Notes: generated by a model from the sequence alone, not told the origin. A stretch of 45,000 nt of DNA from Chrysomallon squamiferum (GCA_012295275.1 CM022679.1:5210157-5255156); one strand, 5' to 3'; shown: positions 12,035 to 23,336, counted from the stretch's first letter. Numbers and translations are program-made.

Positions 12035-12290
12035 ATAATAATAATAATAGTTTGACCTCAGGAATAAGAGCAGCAGTTATTAATATGTTTATTACTCCGC
12101 TTACAAATAGTAATAATGAAAAAAAAAAAAAAAAAAAAAAATAAATAAATAATAAATAAATAAAATCCAGAAAAATTTGTGGTAACTATTGCTACTCACT
12201 TGTTTAATTTCTGTTTCTTATACAAATAGAATAGCTTAAATAAATATATCTAAAACAAAAGTGCATAATTATGTGTGTGAGAGAGCGAGC

Positions 12291-12369
<79 letters not shown>

Positions 12370-12573
12370 TACATGACTCATCATGACATATGAAATAAAG
12401 AAATACGGTTAATGAGTCTACAAACCCTCTTAACCAGTTTATCAAAGAACCTAATTAGAGTCGGAGATCAAAAGCGAAATATGACCTATAAATGAACACG
12501 TAATAGTACTTGGTAACATTAGATATTGTTAATTATTTCAAGAAACAGGGTTGCTATTTGTTTTGCAGATCAC

Positions 12574-12646
<73 letters not shown>

Positions 12647-13639
12647 ATTTTTTTTATTAGAAAACGGACCACACCCTCCCTCCAAAACAACAACAACACA
12701 ATAAGAACACAAACAAACAATAACAAGCACCGCCCCAAACAACAAACAACACAGAGAGAAGCACACGTGTACAGTTAAATTGAAAAATGGATGTTGTCAG
12801 GTAGGGAGATGAATTTGCCTAGAGGTGGCTGTTAATAAAAAAATAACCACTGTTTTCTTCTATCGCGACATTTCACTGAGATACTCAGCTTTAACTGAAT
12901 TGTTTTGTTATGCGTATTCTGATAAAATACCCTAGTATTTTTTTTATTAAGAAAGCTGTAAAAAGATTTTAAAAAATTCAAAGCTCCTACGGCCAATGTC
13001 GTGTCAATGGAATAACCAAAGCGAGTGCACCATTGTTATCCTACACGATTAGCTGGCTTTAATCCAGCCCTTGGATTAACACAGACAGACACATAAATAG
13101 ATCGACATAATTAGACAGACAGATAGGCTGACGAAGAAAATGTCTGAGCCATAAATACATGTACATACAAAGGTCGTGAGACAAATCCAAAAACAAAATA
13201 AAAAATAAAATAAAAATAAAAATAAAATAAGTACAGAATAATTTTGAACTTCGTATCATGATGTGTGGTGTTTTCATTTATCGAACTCAGTGTTTGCTTT
13301 TTAACCACAAATCTGCTGCTTTGTGCAGCGGTTGCAATCACTGTAAAACGAAGCGCAACACGCTGAGTAAACTATTTATGCACATTGAAAATCCGTGTAA
13401 TCTTTCGGATCGATTGATTGTACAAACAGTGAGAAACCGTAGGCGTTTATATAGAATCCAATTTAAAGTAGACAACGTTAGATTAATGACAAAATTGAAA
13501 AAAAAAAAAAAAAAAAAGGAATTTCTCTTTTCGTATTCCTCGTTAAAAAAAACAAAAAAAAAAAAACAAACAAACAAACAAACAAACAAAACCCACCCTA
13601 CAACCTCGTTCTGCTAATCAATGAAAACTTTCATTCTCA
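11831..13639. other. Intergenic, repeat-dense
   Basis: Contains (CAT)n 11858-11885, (TAG)n/(TAA)n 12000-12050, poly(A) 12120-12142, (GA)n 12278-12367 and 12575-12648, poly(A) 13497-13517 and (AAAC)n 13560-13590. No coding exon recognised. Confidence 0.7.
12278..12648. repeat. Two (GA)n tracts
   Basis: Purine tracts of about 90 bp (12278-12367) and about 75 bp (12575-12648), separated by 200 bases of ordinary sequence. Confidence 0.95.
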
Positions 13640-13904
13640 CAATGCACAGCTCAGTCATTCAGTCTGAAAGGGCCCGCTTTGACCAGCAAAATGTTCGCTT
13701 TGTTGCTTTATTGGAGTTACCCGCCCTGAATACTGATCTCGACTGATGTTATGAAAGTGCCATGGCGACCGGGGTCAGGCGAGCGGGACAGAGTATCCCG
13801 TCAACGCCGACAAACAACCAACAACAGTTTTTTACTATTGTTTACAGAATCAGTACGGAATGTGGTCCAGGTACTGAACGGACAGACGTCTTCAAGTGAA
13901 ACAA
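13640..13904 (+). other. Candidate first exon of an unidentified transcript
   Basis: CpG-rich, non-repetitive island containing GCCATGG at 13757-13763, an ideal start context, and ending in ACAA|GTAAGT (GT at 13905), a strong donor. From the ATG at 13760 the frame runs 45 codons and stops just before the donor; an alternative frame from the ATG at 13751 stays open through it. No partner exon is seen. It could be a 5' UTR exon of gene B or of another + strand gene, or chance. Confidence 0.3.
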
Positions 13905-14193
13905 GTAAGTTGTTTTTATCAAACGTATTTTGTTTTCTAGGCCATGTTGGTGGTTATATTACTCCCGTTATGTTTGATAAAGTAAGCCGTCCCATAAGAA
14001 GACGCCATCCTTTAATCATTTTGTGCTGTTTACTATTAACATGTATATAACGGGGTACTGAGAAGTATAAACAGAGAGGCACCAGTAGTATCTAAAATAC
14101 TGTTATAAAGAAGCCAGATTTATCGCGTCTACATTTTATTTGTGTTATAGGTGCGTCTGTGCATCTTTATGTATGTGTATGAATGTATATTTG

Positions 14194-14224
<31 letters not shown>

Positions 14225-14961
14225 GTGTACATATGGGTGTGCATATATATGTATGTATGTATAAATCGATAGAAATAATGTATGTGTGTGAATGTATATT
14301 TGTATATGTATGTATGTATGTTTGTATGCATGTGTATATATTTGTATGTGTATGTGTGTTTATATATATGTATGTTTGTGTGTGTATATATGTGTGTGAC
14401 AAACTCTTTTGTAATATTTTTTATTTATTTATTTATTGAAAAGAAATATATATATAAAAAGTAAATTGTAACATTTATTTTAAAATTTTATTTATTTTAA
14501 ACTTTATTTATTTTTAGTTGTTTATTTACTTTTAGAAAAGAGAAAACTCTTATCAGTTTTAATCACTTTGACATCAGAGTGATTTAATATTTCCCTGCAT
14601 TCAGTCAAAACGTTTGCTACCTATCACTTAGCCATTAACATTGCTTTATCGAAATTAATTAACGTTTCTATTTCAGCGTTGATTAAATGAATATTTACAT
14701 TAGCACCTATTGTCATTATTCGTTGATCGTGTAGTTTTGTACACTGACTTTATCCTGGTGGGAAGGCCCGCTGCTTCTGTTTAAAACAGTTAATCTTTTC
14801 AGTTACCTGCAAGAAATCAGTTTATCCGTCTGCCTGTGGGCAGAAAATAATGCATGATTGTGTTTGATGCATCAAACACAGGCAGTGGTTGCATTGTGAA
14901 ATGGTACAGAAAATGCAACCAGTCGCATTTTACAGTTATATAAAAGTTAGAAAATTAATGA

Positions 14962-15017
<56 letters not shown>

Positions 15018-16114
15018 TGATGACGATAACGATTATAATAATAATGATGATGATAATTACGATAATTTTAATGCAGATAATGATGATAATAATATAATAG
15101 ACTATACTGATAAAAAGAAACAATAAAAGAAAAAAAAAATAAATCTTATAAAAATATATATTTATAAACAAAATATAAAATATAATAACAAAAGAAACGA
15201 CACTTAAATCTATATCAAAAATAAATAATTATAAAAAAAAAATAATAAAAAATATCTGAATATTTCATAAATCGCTATTGTGAAGGTGTCCATAATATTA
15301 ATAAACATCATAATTTCATATACATTAATGTCGCTTAATAACAGTTTCTAAAATATTGTAATTTTTATTTATTATTATTATTGTTATTTTTTTTAATTAT
15401 TATTATTATTTTTTTTAATCACTTACCGTTTTGATTACAAATAATCTACTGCAATGCACCATATTTATTTTTACAATTCTTGTCCACATTTCGAATATAG
15501 TTAACAGAAAAAATGTACATGCACCAATATTTATTTATTTATTTATTCATTATTTTGTGATATATTCTATTTTAAATAAAACAAATATTTGTTTTTTCAT
15601 TACTTTATTTATGAAACTAATTAATTATTATATATTTATTTATTTATTTATTTATTATTATTTAATTATTGCATTAGTATTAACTGGCTAGAAATAGGCT
15701 TGAATCCTTTACATTTATAAATACTGTATTTATATTCATATGTTTATAGGTATAGTTCAAATAGCTATATATCTATGAATATAGTGACCTTCGTATATAA
15801 TAACTATATATTCATGTAGTAATAATAGAAATTTATACAGAGCTGATGACTATGTTTATATAATTCTGACATTTATATTTTTATACCGTGTTGACTTTTA
15901 TAAATGTTGTATAGAACCTTGTACGTTTGATACCGATGTATTCATATATGAGTGATATTTATACTTACACTACTGTGCTATATTTATGTTTTCTAAAAAT
16001 AGTACAGAACCTGTAATCCACAACGCTAAACCCTATTGAAATTAATCTTGTTAACCCTGTTAATACATTTTTTTAAGAATTATATAAATAAATAAATAAA
16101 TTAATTAATTAATT

Positions 16115-16181
<67 letters not shown>

Positions 16182-16382
16182 GTATTAGTAGTAGTACTAG
16201 TAGTAGAAGTAGTTGTAGTAGTAGTAATAATAATAAAAATAACTGTAATAATAAAAACTGCACATAAAATGATCATTTCATACTTCAATCAGTACTGTTC
16301 ACACGTAATGGTAATCTTATTTAGAAGTTAGAATTAACCACGAAACTAGCCTGTATTCAAATCACCACACAGTTGATATCTG
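13905..16382. other. Intergenic, AT-rich
   Basis: Degenerate (ATGT)n 14160-14400, (AAT)n 14963-15040, scattered TTTA runs 15350-15670 and (AAT)n/(AGT)n 16085-16262. No exon seen. The 3' UTR of the minus-strand gene must lie in its right-hand part, but no convincing reverse AATAAA is close to that stop. Confidence 0.65.
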
Positions 16383-19300
16383 CTATCGGCCTGCACGGGC
16401 ATCGTATCTTTTAAAAGGACTCGCAGATTCAGAAGCAGCATCGTCTGGGTGGAACAGTCTGCCCGACCTCGGCTGGCCTTTCGCGAACTGCGGGGACGGG
16501 GAAAGGGTGTATTCTTTTGAAACGTTCGTTTGCTCGTACACGGGCGTGGGAGAAAGCTGCTTGGGCTCTGCTATGAAACTTTCATTTGCTCGACCTTTTT
16601 TCAGACTGAAAGTTGGAACGTGGATCGGTTCGTAAGAAGAATTTCTCGTTTCAGACTGCAAAGAATGATCGCATGGTCTGTGAGCTTCCGTGCTAGTCCA
16701 AGACAAATTTGGGATTAGACTAGCTTCGGCTTCAATTTTGCCTTTAGCTCGAACAGCATGATCACTTCTGTGACCGTCTTTAAACTGTTGTTCTCTGTGA
16801 TCGCCCCAAGAAACGTCTTTAGACCGAGGCGGGTAATCCTGAACCATAATCCCAGGACGATCGGTTTCCTGAAATCGCCGTGGGTATCCATCTTTAGTTC
16901 GTACATGGTGACCGGTTTCTTTGAATCTATCAGAGTGCTCAGCTTCCTGATGTCGCATAGGTGGGTTACCGCATCTCGACTGATTCTTGTATGGCTCCGC
17001 CTTATCGTGTCCCGATTTCTCTTGAAGTTGGGTAGGATTGCCGCTTCCTTTAAATCTGTCCGGGTGATCTGTTTTAGATATTTCGTTAGATGTTTTAGAA
17101 TGGTCAGTTTCTTTGTTTCGCTCACTCTCATTAGACCAAGGCATTTCATTCCCGCGTTCATGATGATTATATCTAGGTGATTCTTTCTCACGTTCAGATT
17201 GATTAGATATAGGTGCCTCATTCCTACGTTCTGGTTGTTTAGATCTAGGTGCTTCTTTGAATCTGTCCATTTGATCGTATCTAGATGCTTCTGGGATTCT
17301 CTGAGTTTGATTATGCCTACACATTTCTGGGAATCTCTCAGTGTGATTACATCTAGATGATTCTTCGACTCTCTCAATTAGACTACATCTAGGTACATCT
17401 ACAATCCTCTCAGTTTGATTGCTTCTAGGTGATTCTTCGATTCTCTCAATTAAATCACACGTAGGTGCTTGTACGATTCTTTCAATTAGTTTACACCTAG
17501 GTGCTTCTTTAGGTCGTTTAGGGTAACTAGCTTCTTCGATTCTTTCAATTAGTTCACACCTAGGTGCTTCTTTAGGTCGTTTAGTGTAGTTAGCTTCTTG
17601 AGCTCGCAAACGCTGATCTGCCCTAGTTACATTTGCAGATTCATGAGTATCCGAATGACCATAATCTTTGGGTTCAAAACACTGATTGCACTTTGGTGGT
17701 TCTTTAAACCGTTCAGGATTGTCAGACGTATCTAGGAACTGCACGGTAACATTAGACTTACGTCCACCTTGAAGTCGCTCTGCACGACTAAATCTGCTTG
17801 TGTCTTTATGCTGATCGTGTTTTTCGTGCCGTTTACGACGACTACTTCGGGATCCTTCTTTCTGACCGCTGGACTCTTTTGATCGCTCTCTGTGACAAAC
17901 CAGTGGGATGTCTTTAAACTCCTCTTTTCTATCTTTTTCCTCTTTAATTTTTTCTTTAGCATCGGACGTGGACTTGTCTTGGTTATCTCCATCGCAGCCG
18001 TGTTCTTGCACGGTCGCATCACTTTTGGATTTCCTCTTTCTGAAATCTGTGAAGTCAAATATTGATATTTGTTTGTATCGTTTTGTCTGTTCAGGAACTG
18101 TAGGCTTTTTCATCCGTTCTTCGAGGTCGAACACATGTTTATCTCCCGATTCGACTTTTACAGGCTTCACATCAGATTCTTGGACTTCGCAGTTTTCAGA
18201 GAAATCGGATGAATGTGCCTCTTCGACGCAATTATTGTCGATATTCTTCGCCGATATTTTACGATCCAAAGAAATCGTCCTCGTTCCTTGCTCCAGTCGA
18301 CCTGCCATTGTCTTCGCGGGTTCCCTGATCTGACAAGACGTTTCAAGTGATTTAGATTCTGTTTCTTGAGAGGACGATGTTTCCTCTCTTGTTTGTTTTT
18401 CCTTAAGCTCTTCGATTACAGCGTCCTTGCTGCCATTCTCGAGAGTTTGCGAAATGTCGATGGTACCATTAACGACAGGCTTACCGAAGGAATCACCGTC
18501 ACCCAGGTTCTGACTACAGTTTTTGAGGAACATTATTGGTAAGTCCTGCAACTTCACGTTTTCAGTTGATTTTGACGAGGGTCCTTCCATCGGATCACTG
18601 TTGTCTTTAGACTTTTTGATTTTCTGAATGTCCCCACCCTCCGCTGTTACGTGTGTCTTGTCTCTTTGACAGTTATTTTTTTCTTTAATTATGATTATAC
18701 GATCCTTGGTCTTTTCTCTGCTCGGTTTCTGATCGGGTTGACTCTGTTGCGGCTTCTTGCTTTGTTCTTTTTTATCCTTGTCAACAGATGTTAATCCTTG
18801 CTGTTTAAAGTCCTTCATTGCGATGTTGTTCAACAGGCTGGAAACTAACTCGACGTCTTCCTTCGGCTGGTTGTGGACGTTCACCTTCCTCTTGGGAATA
18901 CTTCTCAGGATGTTCATTATCAAGTCGACAATGAGCAGACCCTCCGAGTACGTCAGGTGTATGGCATCTTCGAACTTGTCCAGTAGCTCTTTCCCAATTT
19001 CCGACCGACTCTTCACGAAAGCCATCACCTTTTTCTCCGTGTCGCCCTTGATCAACTCCATCGCTCTTTCGGACTCAGAAACCATGTACTTGATCTGCGT
19101 GGCCTGCATCTTGGGCATCTTCCCTCTTTTCAGCATGTTTTCGTACTCCAGCGACATGCTCTGCATTTCCGATTTCCTCGAGTGATAATTCCTGAGACTG
19201 GTGTGAGCGTCGGATATCTGAATCTGGTATTCGCTCAGTCGAGTCGCTAGCGAACCAATGGAGTCGCGCGCCAACTGCCAGATCTCCGCCTGGTCTTCCA

Positions 19301-19517
19301 GGTACGTGCTGAGCTGATTTAGACTAGGCCAGTTTTCCGGGCACATTTCCACAACAGACTTCATCAGCTCGCGCTTGCTCGTTTTCATTTCGTCTATCTT
19401 CTGTAAGTAATCTTCCAGCGCTGAAATTACTTTAGCAGCCTGCAACGGAGGTTTTGTAAAAATACTTAACTCGTTGGTGTTGCTGTTAGGTTTTTGGTCC
19501 TCTTTGGAATTCTCCAT
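16383..19517 (-). CDS. Single-exon protein with BAR-like N-terminus and 12-residue repeats
   Basis: 1044 residues without an intron. Residues about 25-210 are predicted all-helical, with three long amphipathic stretches and few prolines. The pattern (LQKIDEMKTSKRELMKS, then a Trp-Pro at 63-64 before a second helix, then AHTSLRNYHSRKSEM and a late KSRSEIGKELLDKF helix) resembles amphiphysin/BIN-type BAR domains, which dimerise and bend membranes. Residues about 220-1044 are highly charged (Lys, Glu, Arg, Ser) and probably disordered. Residues about 640-805 hold a duplicated block around EAPRCELIERI followed by about eleven degenerate 12-residue repeats ending in (I/T)ER-type motifs. No SH3 domain is visible. 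The start ATG is the first in frame and lies 84 bases from a CRE octamer. It lies antisense between genes A and B. The reading frame is certain; the BAR assignment is an inference from pattern. Confidence 0.8.
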   Translation of the reverse strand: MENSKEDQKPNSNTNELSIFTKPPLQAAKVISALEDYLQKIDEMKTSKRELMKSVVEMCPENWPSLNQLSTYLEDQAEIWQLARDSIGSLATRLSEYQIQISDAHTSLRNYHSRKSEMQSMSLEYENMLKRGKMPKMQATQIKYMVSESERAMELIKGDTEKKVMAFVKSRSEIGKELLDKFEDAIHLTYSEGLLIVDLIMNILRSIPKRKVNVHNQPKEDVELVSSLLNNIAMKDFKQQGLTSVDKDKKEQSKKPQQSQPDQKPSREKTKDRIIIIKEKNNCQRDKTHVTAEGGDIQKIKKSKDNSDPMEGPSSKSTENVKLQDLPIMFLKNCSQNLGDGDSFGKPVVNGTIDISQTLENGSKDAVIEELKEKQTREETSSSQETESKSLETSCQIREPAKTMAGRLEQGTRTISLDRKISAKNIDNNCVEEAHSSDFSENCEVQESDVKPVKVESGDKHVFDLEERMKKPTVPEQTKRYKQISIFDFTDFRKRKSKSDATVQEHGCDGDNQDKSTSDAKEKIKEEKDRKEEFKDIPLVCHRERSKESSGQKEGSRSSRRKRHEKHDQHKDTSRFSRAERLQGGRKSNVTVQFLDTSDNPERFKEPPKCNQCFEPKDYGHSDTHESANVTRADQRLRAQEANYTKRPKEAPRCELIERIEEASYPKRPKEAPRCKLIERIVQAPTCDLIERIEESPRSNQTERIVDVPRCSLIERVEESSRCNHTERFPEMCRHNQTQRIPEASRYDQMDRFKEAPRSKQPERRNEAPISNQSEREKESPRYNHHERGNEMPWSNESERNKETDHSKTSNEISKTDHPDRFKGSGNPTQLQEKSGHDKAEPYKNQSRCGNPPMRHQEAEHSDRFKETGHHVRTKDGYPRRFQETDRPGIMVQDYPPRSKDVSWGDHREQQFKDGHRSDHAVRAKGKIEAEASLIPNLSWTSTEAHRPCDHSLQSETRNSSYEPIHVPTFSLKKGRANESFIAEPKQLSPTPVYEQTNVSKEYTLSPSPQFAKGQPRSGRLFHPDDAASESASPFKRYDARAGR
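17095..17600 (-). repeat. Coding minisatellite, 36-bp unit
   Basis: Within the BAR-like gene. About eleven 36-bp units encode 12-residue repeats of the form (A/S)PRx(N/D)xxERxxE, preceded by two copies of a roughly 60-bp block. Units differ at most third-codon and several first-codon positions, so the array is old, yet no unit breaks the frame. Confidence 0.85.
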
Positions 19518-19600
19518 GTTATATAGATTTCTATAGATTTTACACCGATTCGTGGAATATACTGTAATGTTACGAAGATACTTTCACAAAAACAGTACCG

Positions 19601-19608
19601 TGACGTCA
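19601..19608. promoter_or_regulatory. CRE octamer upstream of the BAR-like gene
   Basis: Perfect TGACGTCA, 84 bases before that gene's start codon on the minus strand. Two related blocks with AAATGACGT and AAATAACGT follow at 19617-19662, giving a cluster of CRE-like half sites in a plausible core promoter. Confidence 0.5.
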
Positions 19609-19661
19609 TAGTCGGCAAATGACGTAGAAAAGTTGTGAATGACGAAGTGGGCAAATAACGT

Positions 19662-19665
19662 TGAA

Positions 19666-19697
<32 letters not shown>

Positions 19698-19967
19698 GCA
19701 ACAACATAAATAGATAAATAAATAAATAAATAAATAAATAACAATAAGACTAACAAAAACAAAGAAAGAAATATATTTTTATTATTAACATAAATATAAC
19801 ATTTTAAACGCAATTAATATATATATATATATTTTTTTTGGTCATAAACCATAAATAAATAAATAAAAATAATAAAAAGGGTAAAAATTAGTACAATGTA
19901 GGACAAAGTCAGATAAAAAAAAAATATCTCTTTTAAAAAACTGGAATTTCCTTTCTTTCGTTTTTTT

Positions 19968-20020
<53 letters not shown>

Positions 20021-20077
20021 TAACAAAGTAATCATCTCAGAATGATAAATAAATAAATTTCAACACAGCCGAGTAAA

Positions 20078-20111
<34 letters not shown>

Positions 20112-20165
20112 AAGAAGGAGAAAGAAAAAAAGAAGCTTAACTCCCTTTATTTAGGAGAAATGACG
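19662..20165. repeat. Microsatellite cluster
   Basis: (ACA)n 19662-19706, (AATA)n 19707-19744, (TA)n near 19817-19832, (ATT)n 19969-20020 and a 30-base poly(A) at 20079-20109. Confidence 0.9.
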
Positions 20166-20168
20166 TCA
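20161..20168. promoter_or_regulatory. Second CRE octamer
   Basis: Perfect TGACGTCA, about 640 bases from the start of the BAR-like gene on its upstream side, followed by another GACGT at 20188. A regulatory role is possible only. Confidence 0.25.
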
Positions 20169-20354
20169 TCTTGCCAAAATAATGTTGACGTAGATAAAGC
20201 AAGGTGTCGTTTAGCAAAACAATGTACTACCGACATAATTCTTCAACATTTATTTATTTTAAATAATTATATATTAAACTGGCAGTTTCGATCAAATATA
20301 TTTATATATTATTTAGACAGAGCTACTTACGTATGTACAAAAAAAAAAAAAAAA

Positions 20355-20388
<34 letters not shown>

Positions 20389-21700
20389 TAAACTCGAGAT
20401 ACTAGAAAATATCCTGTTTCATTGAATACAGCCTTAAGAAACAAACAAAAGGAGACCAACTTAAAAGAAAAATATCTATCTATCTTGACAATTGAAGATG
20501 TACCATTATTTTCCTTTTATTTTATTATGTCAACTGGCCAAATACTGTGATCCAGAACGAAAAAATAAAAATAAAAAATAAAAATAAAAAACTGACAAAA
20601 ATGCCTATATCTCCTTAAAATGTATAAAAGAGAAGTGTAAACAGTTTTGTATTTTGTTGAAGCCAATGAAAACAAAAACTGAAAATCGCTGAAAACAGAA
20701 TTAGTGTATAAACAAAAGCATTCATGTAGTTTATAAATATGTTAAACAAACGCTCTCGACCAATCAGAAGGCAGCATTTGGTTGATAAAAAAACAAACCT
20801 CCTTCGAACAAACCTCCTTCGCAACGTTAGATTTCCATGAAATTTGGCAGAAATAAAGTTAAATAAATGATCTCTCGAAAGCGTGTGTATTTTAAAAATC
20901 GTTTGCTCACATGCTAAGCTTACTTGGATGATTATGTAAGGAAAATTTAAAACTTTTTTTCGCAAGAATATTGGAGATGCGTGTATTAATAAAACTTAAA
21001 ATTTCGCAAGCGCGGATTCGTGGAAATGTTTCAGAACATCATGAGAAAAGATTTGTTATTAGAAATCTATTTATAAGCAGTCAGCAGGCCATTTTCTGGG
21101 GTGCTCTCCCCATCCGCTACTTCTCGAGAACGAGATCATCAGTGATAGACGGAAAAGCCGAGATAGCGTAAAACGCGTTTTTGTGAATAAGATAATGTAA
21201 ATCCGTCTAGAAATCACAGTTAACTAGTAACATAATTTTCTTCTTTTTTTTTGTTCTCCTTTTCTTTCTTTCTTTCTTTCTTTCCCCCAGCGTGGGATAG
21301 GTATCGTCATTTTTCAGGCTATAGGGTCTTATAACCTATCTGCTTGAAAGGGTTAAGGTCAACGAGCAAATATTGAATAAGGTCCAGGACCGTAATTTAA
21401 AGAAAAGGATGAAGTGAAACTACTTATGCAAGTTTACAATTTTTTTTTTTTAGTTTTGCGATATTCAGGCAACAAATTTCAATTCTTTATCAGGTTGTTA
21501 CTGCGATCTTCGTGGAAGTCGATAATGGCAGTTTATCCTGGAACCGTGAATTAACAATGCAAAAGCCATTCAGTCGGCCGACATGCATTTTTTTTTTGAG
21601 CCTATTCAAATATACTAGATTTTATTACCTGCTGCGTTATGTTAGCATTTGTAACACAAACCTGAATCGATGAACGACGTCGCTAGACTCAGACATGTGA
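20169..21700. other. Intergenic, no gene recognised
   Basis: Has (AAT)n near 20338-20390 and a 15-bp tandem AACAAACCTCCTTCG-like pair near 20792-20822. The interval 20600-21300 is non-repetitive and has short open frames on both strands (minus 20615-20965, plus 20971-21171), but neither has splice signals or recognisable content. An inverted repeat (GATAGGT near 21296, ACCTATC near 21336) follows a (TTTC)n run. Confidence 0.5.
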
Positions 21701-21712
21701 GCAGGGAAGCGT

Positions 21713-21750
21713 GATGGAGCGTGTTAAATTAATTATTGTTGGAATTTCAG
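21713..21750 (+). other. Candidate short first coding exon ending at a GISG motif
   Basis: An ATG near 21713 opens a frame reading MERVKLIIVGIS and is cut inside the next Gly codon by TTTCAG|GTAACA. The hydrophobic strand plus GISG is what precedes the P-loop in nicotinamide riboside/uridine kinase-type proteins. No following exon with GxxxxGK(S/T) was found in the window, so this may be chance or a remnant. Confidence 0.15.
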
Positions 21751-21807
21751 GTAACATAGTTCAATACGTACACTGTCGGTTATTTATTTATATATTTATT
21801 GGTGTTT

Positions 21808-21848
<41 letters not shown>

Positions 21849-22724
21849 GTTGTTGCTGTTGTTGTTGTTGTTGTTGTTGCTGTTGTTGTTGTTATTATTT
21901 ATTTATTGTTATTATTATTATTTTTAAATAGTCTATTATGTTTTGATCGGGTTATTATACATTTATGACTGTCTGTTTGTCTGTCTGTCTGTCTGTCTCT
22001 CTGTATGTATATATATGTATGTATGTACGGATGTATGAATGTACATACGCAAATGTGTCAGTATATGTATCTATTCATAAATGCATATGCATGTGTATGT
22101 GTGTGTGTGTGTGTGTACAAATGTGTTATGTAAGAATGTTTGTATGTGTGTATACATCGATCTCTCTCTGTGTCTCTGTGCCACGATATTTACAATGAAT
22201 CAAAAATAACCACAGCACGTGTTTCTCTGTCACTGTTTTAATAGTTAATGTTAAAGTCTGCTAAATGCGAGTTAGCTTTCACTTGAGATCGTTGTTTCAG
22301 TATCTGTCTCTAGAAGCTGTTCAGTGCAGGGTATTGTCGACCGCATTGATCTTCGTGGATATATTACAACCAGGCATGTTGTCTTGTGCAGTCAACCTTT
22401 CTTTGCATAACGAAACATTCTTGGCGCTTGGTGTTATATGTATCTGCATAGTGTTGTTGTTATAAGTGCGTTCTTCATTACTCAAAGACAGTTACACTGA
22501 CGAAGAAATAGACAGTGTGTAATTATTCTGTGACATCTTTTTGTGTTCATAAAAAGTAAGTATGTATATATACACTGCATATATATATATATACACACAC
22601 ATATATACATGCATATATATATTTATGACTACATGTAACTAACATATACACATATATATATTTCTATGTGTATATGTATGTATATGTATATGTATGTTTG
22701 TATGTGTGTATGTATATATGTGTT

Positions 22725-22765
<41 letters not shown>

Positions 22766-23336
22766 TCATCGCTTGATATATATATTTGTGACTACACGTA
22801 ACTAAGTAAAAAACAAATGTTTAATTTTGTCATTGTTATTTCAGAATGATTTGAAAACGAAGAGTTCGTGACTGATTTTTTTTGATAAAATCTCATTCAA
22901 TATCACCATACGTAATGACGTCAGCTGTGTGACTATCTAAACCACAGTGTCTACATGCTACACACTGGTATCATCTCCATGGCTCGAGAAAAATACACAA
23001 CAAACCTTCTATTCATCTCTTCAGATCAGCTGACCCAAATCCACTCCACGCACGATATGACTCCATTTGCTTGACCTATGACAATACCAAAACGTTCAAC
23101 AGTTATGAATACGTAGTGCTTTAAACGTCTGGGGTTTTTTTTTTTTTTTAGACTGTCAGTGAGTCATGCTTTTTTTTTTTTTTGGAAAAACGAATAGTAA
23201 TGACGTATAAAGAGAACAGTTCTATTAAAAAATATCATAGATATCATGTACGTAACTGAAGCACGTGAAGATATCACATGTTAAACATCGACACGTGGGT
23301 TGCAGTTTTACAACTTGACGGTTTACAGACGGTAAG
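21751..23336 (+). other. Upstream region of gene B with a candidate 5' UTR exon
   Basis: Repeats: (ATT)n/(GTT)n 21808-21910, (TGTC)n 21967-22000, ATGT runs 22004-22180, TA/GT runs 22559-22770. The non-repetitive stretch 22260-22555 ends in CATAAAAA|GTAAGT (GT at 22556), a good donor; an acceptor ending TTTACAG lies at 23322-23328, just before the gene B start. This would make a short 5' UTR intron. Confidence 0.35.
22916..22923. promoter_or_regulatory. Third CRE octamer, upstream of gene B
   Basis: Perfect TGACGTCA about 415 bases before the gene B start codon. If the candidate exon ending at 22555 is real, it lies inside the 5' UTR intron. Confidence 0.3.

Noticed and set aside
12510-12766. 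Arg-Glu and Leu-Ser repeat proteins on either strand
   Set aside because: Pure (GA)n translates as Arg-Glu or Ser-Leu repeats; the same explains frames at 31531-31758, 31974-32245 and 36635-36953.
16715-17377. A 220-residue minus-strand frame and 140-residue plus-strand frames within 16.7-19.2 kb
   Set aside because: They overlap the 1044-residue gene in other frames and inherit its 36-bp periodicity; they have no start or splice support.
20600-21180. A gene in the non-repetitive stretch with short frames on both strands
   Set aside because: No splice signals, domain content or codon bias on either strand.
22265-22465. A 66-residue hydrophobic frame that could be a small membrane protein
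   Set aside because: No start context, no similarity, and it sits in a stretch better explained as a leader exon ending at the donor at 22556.
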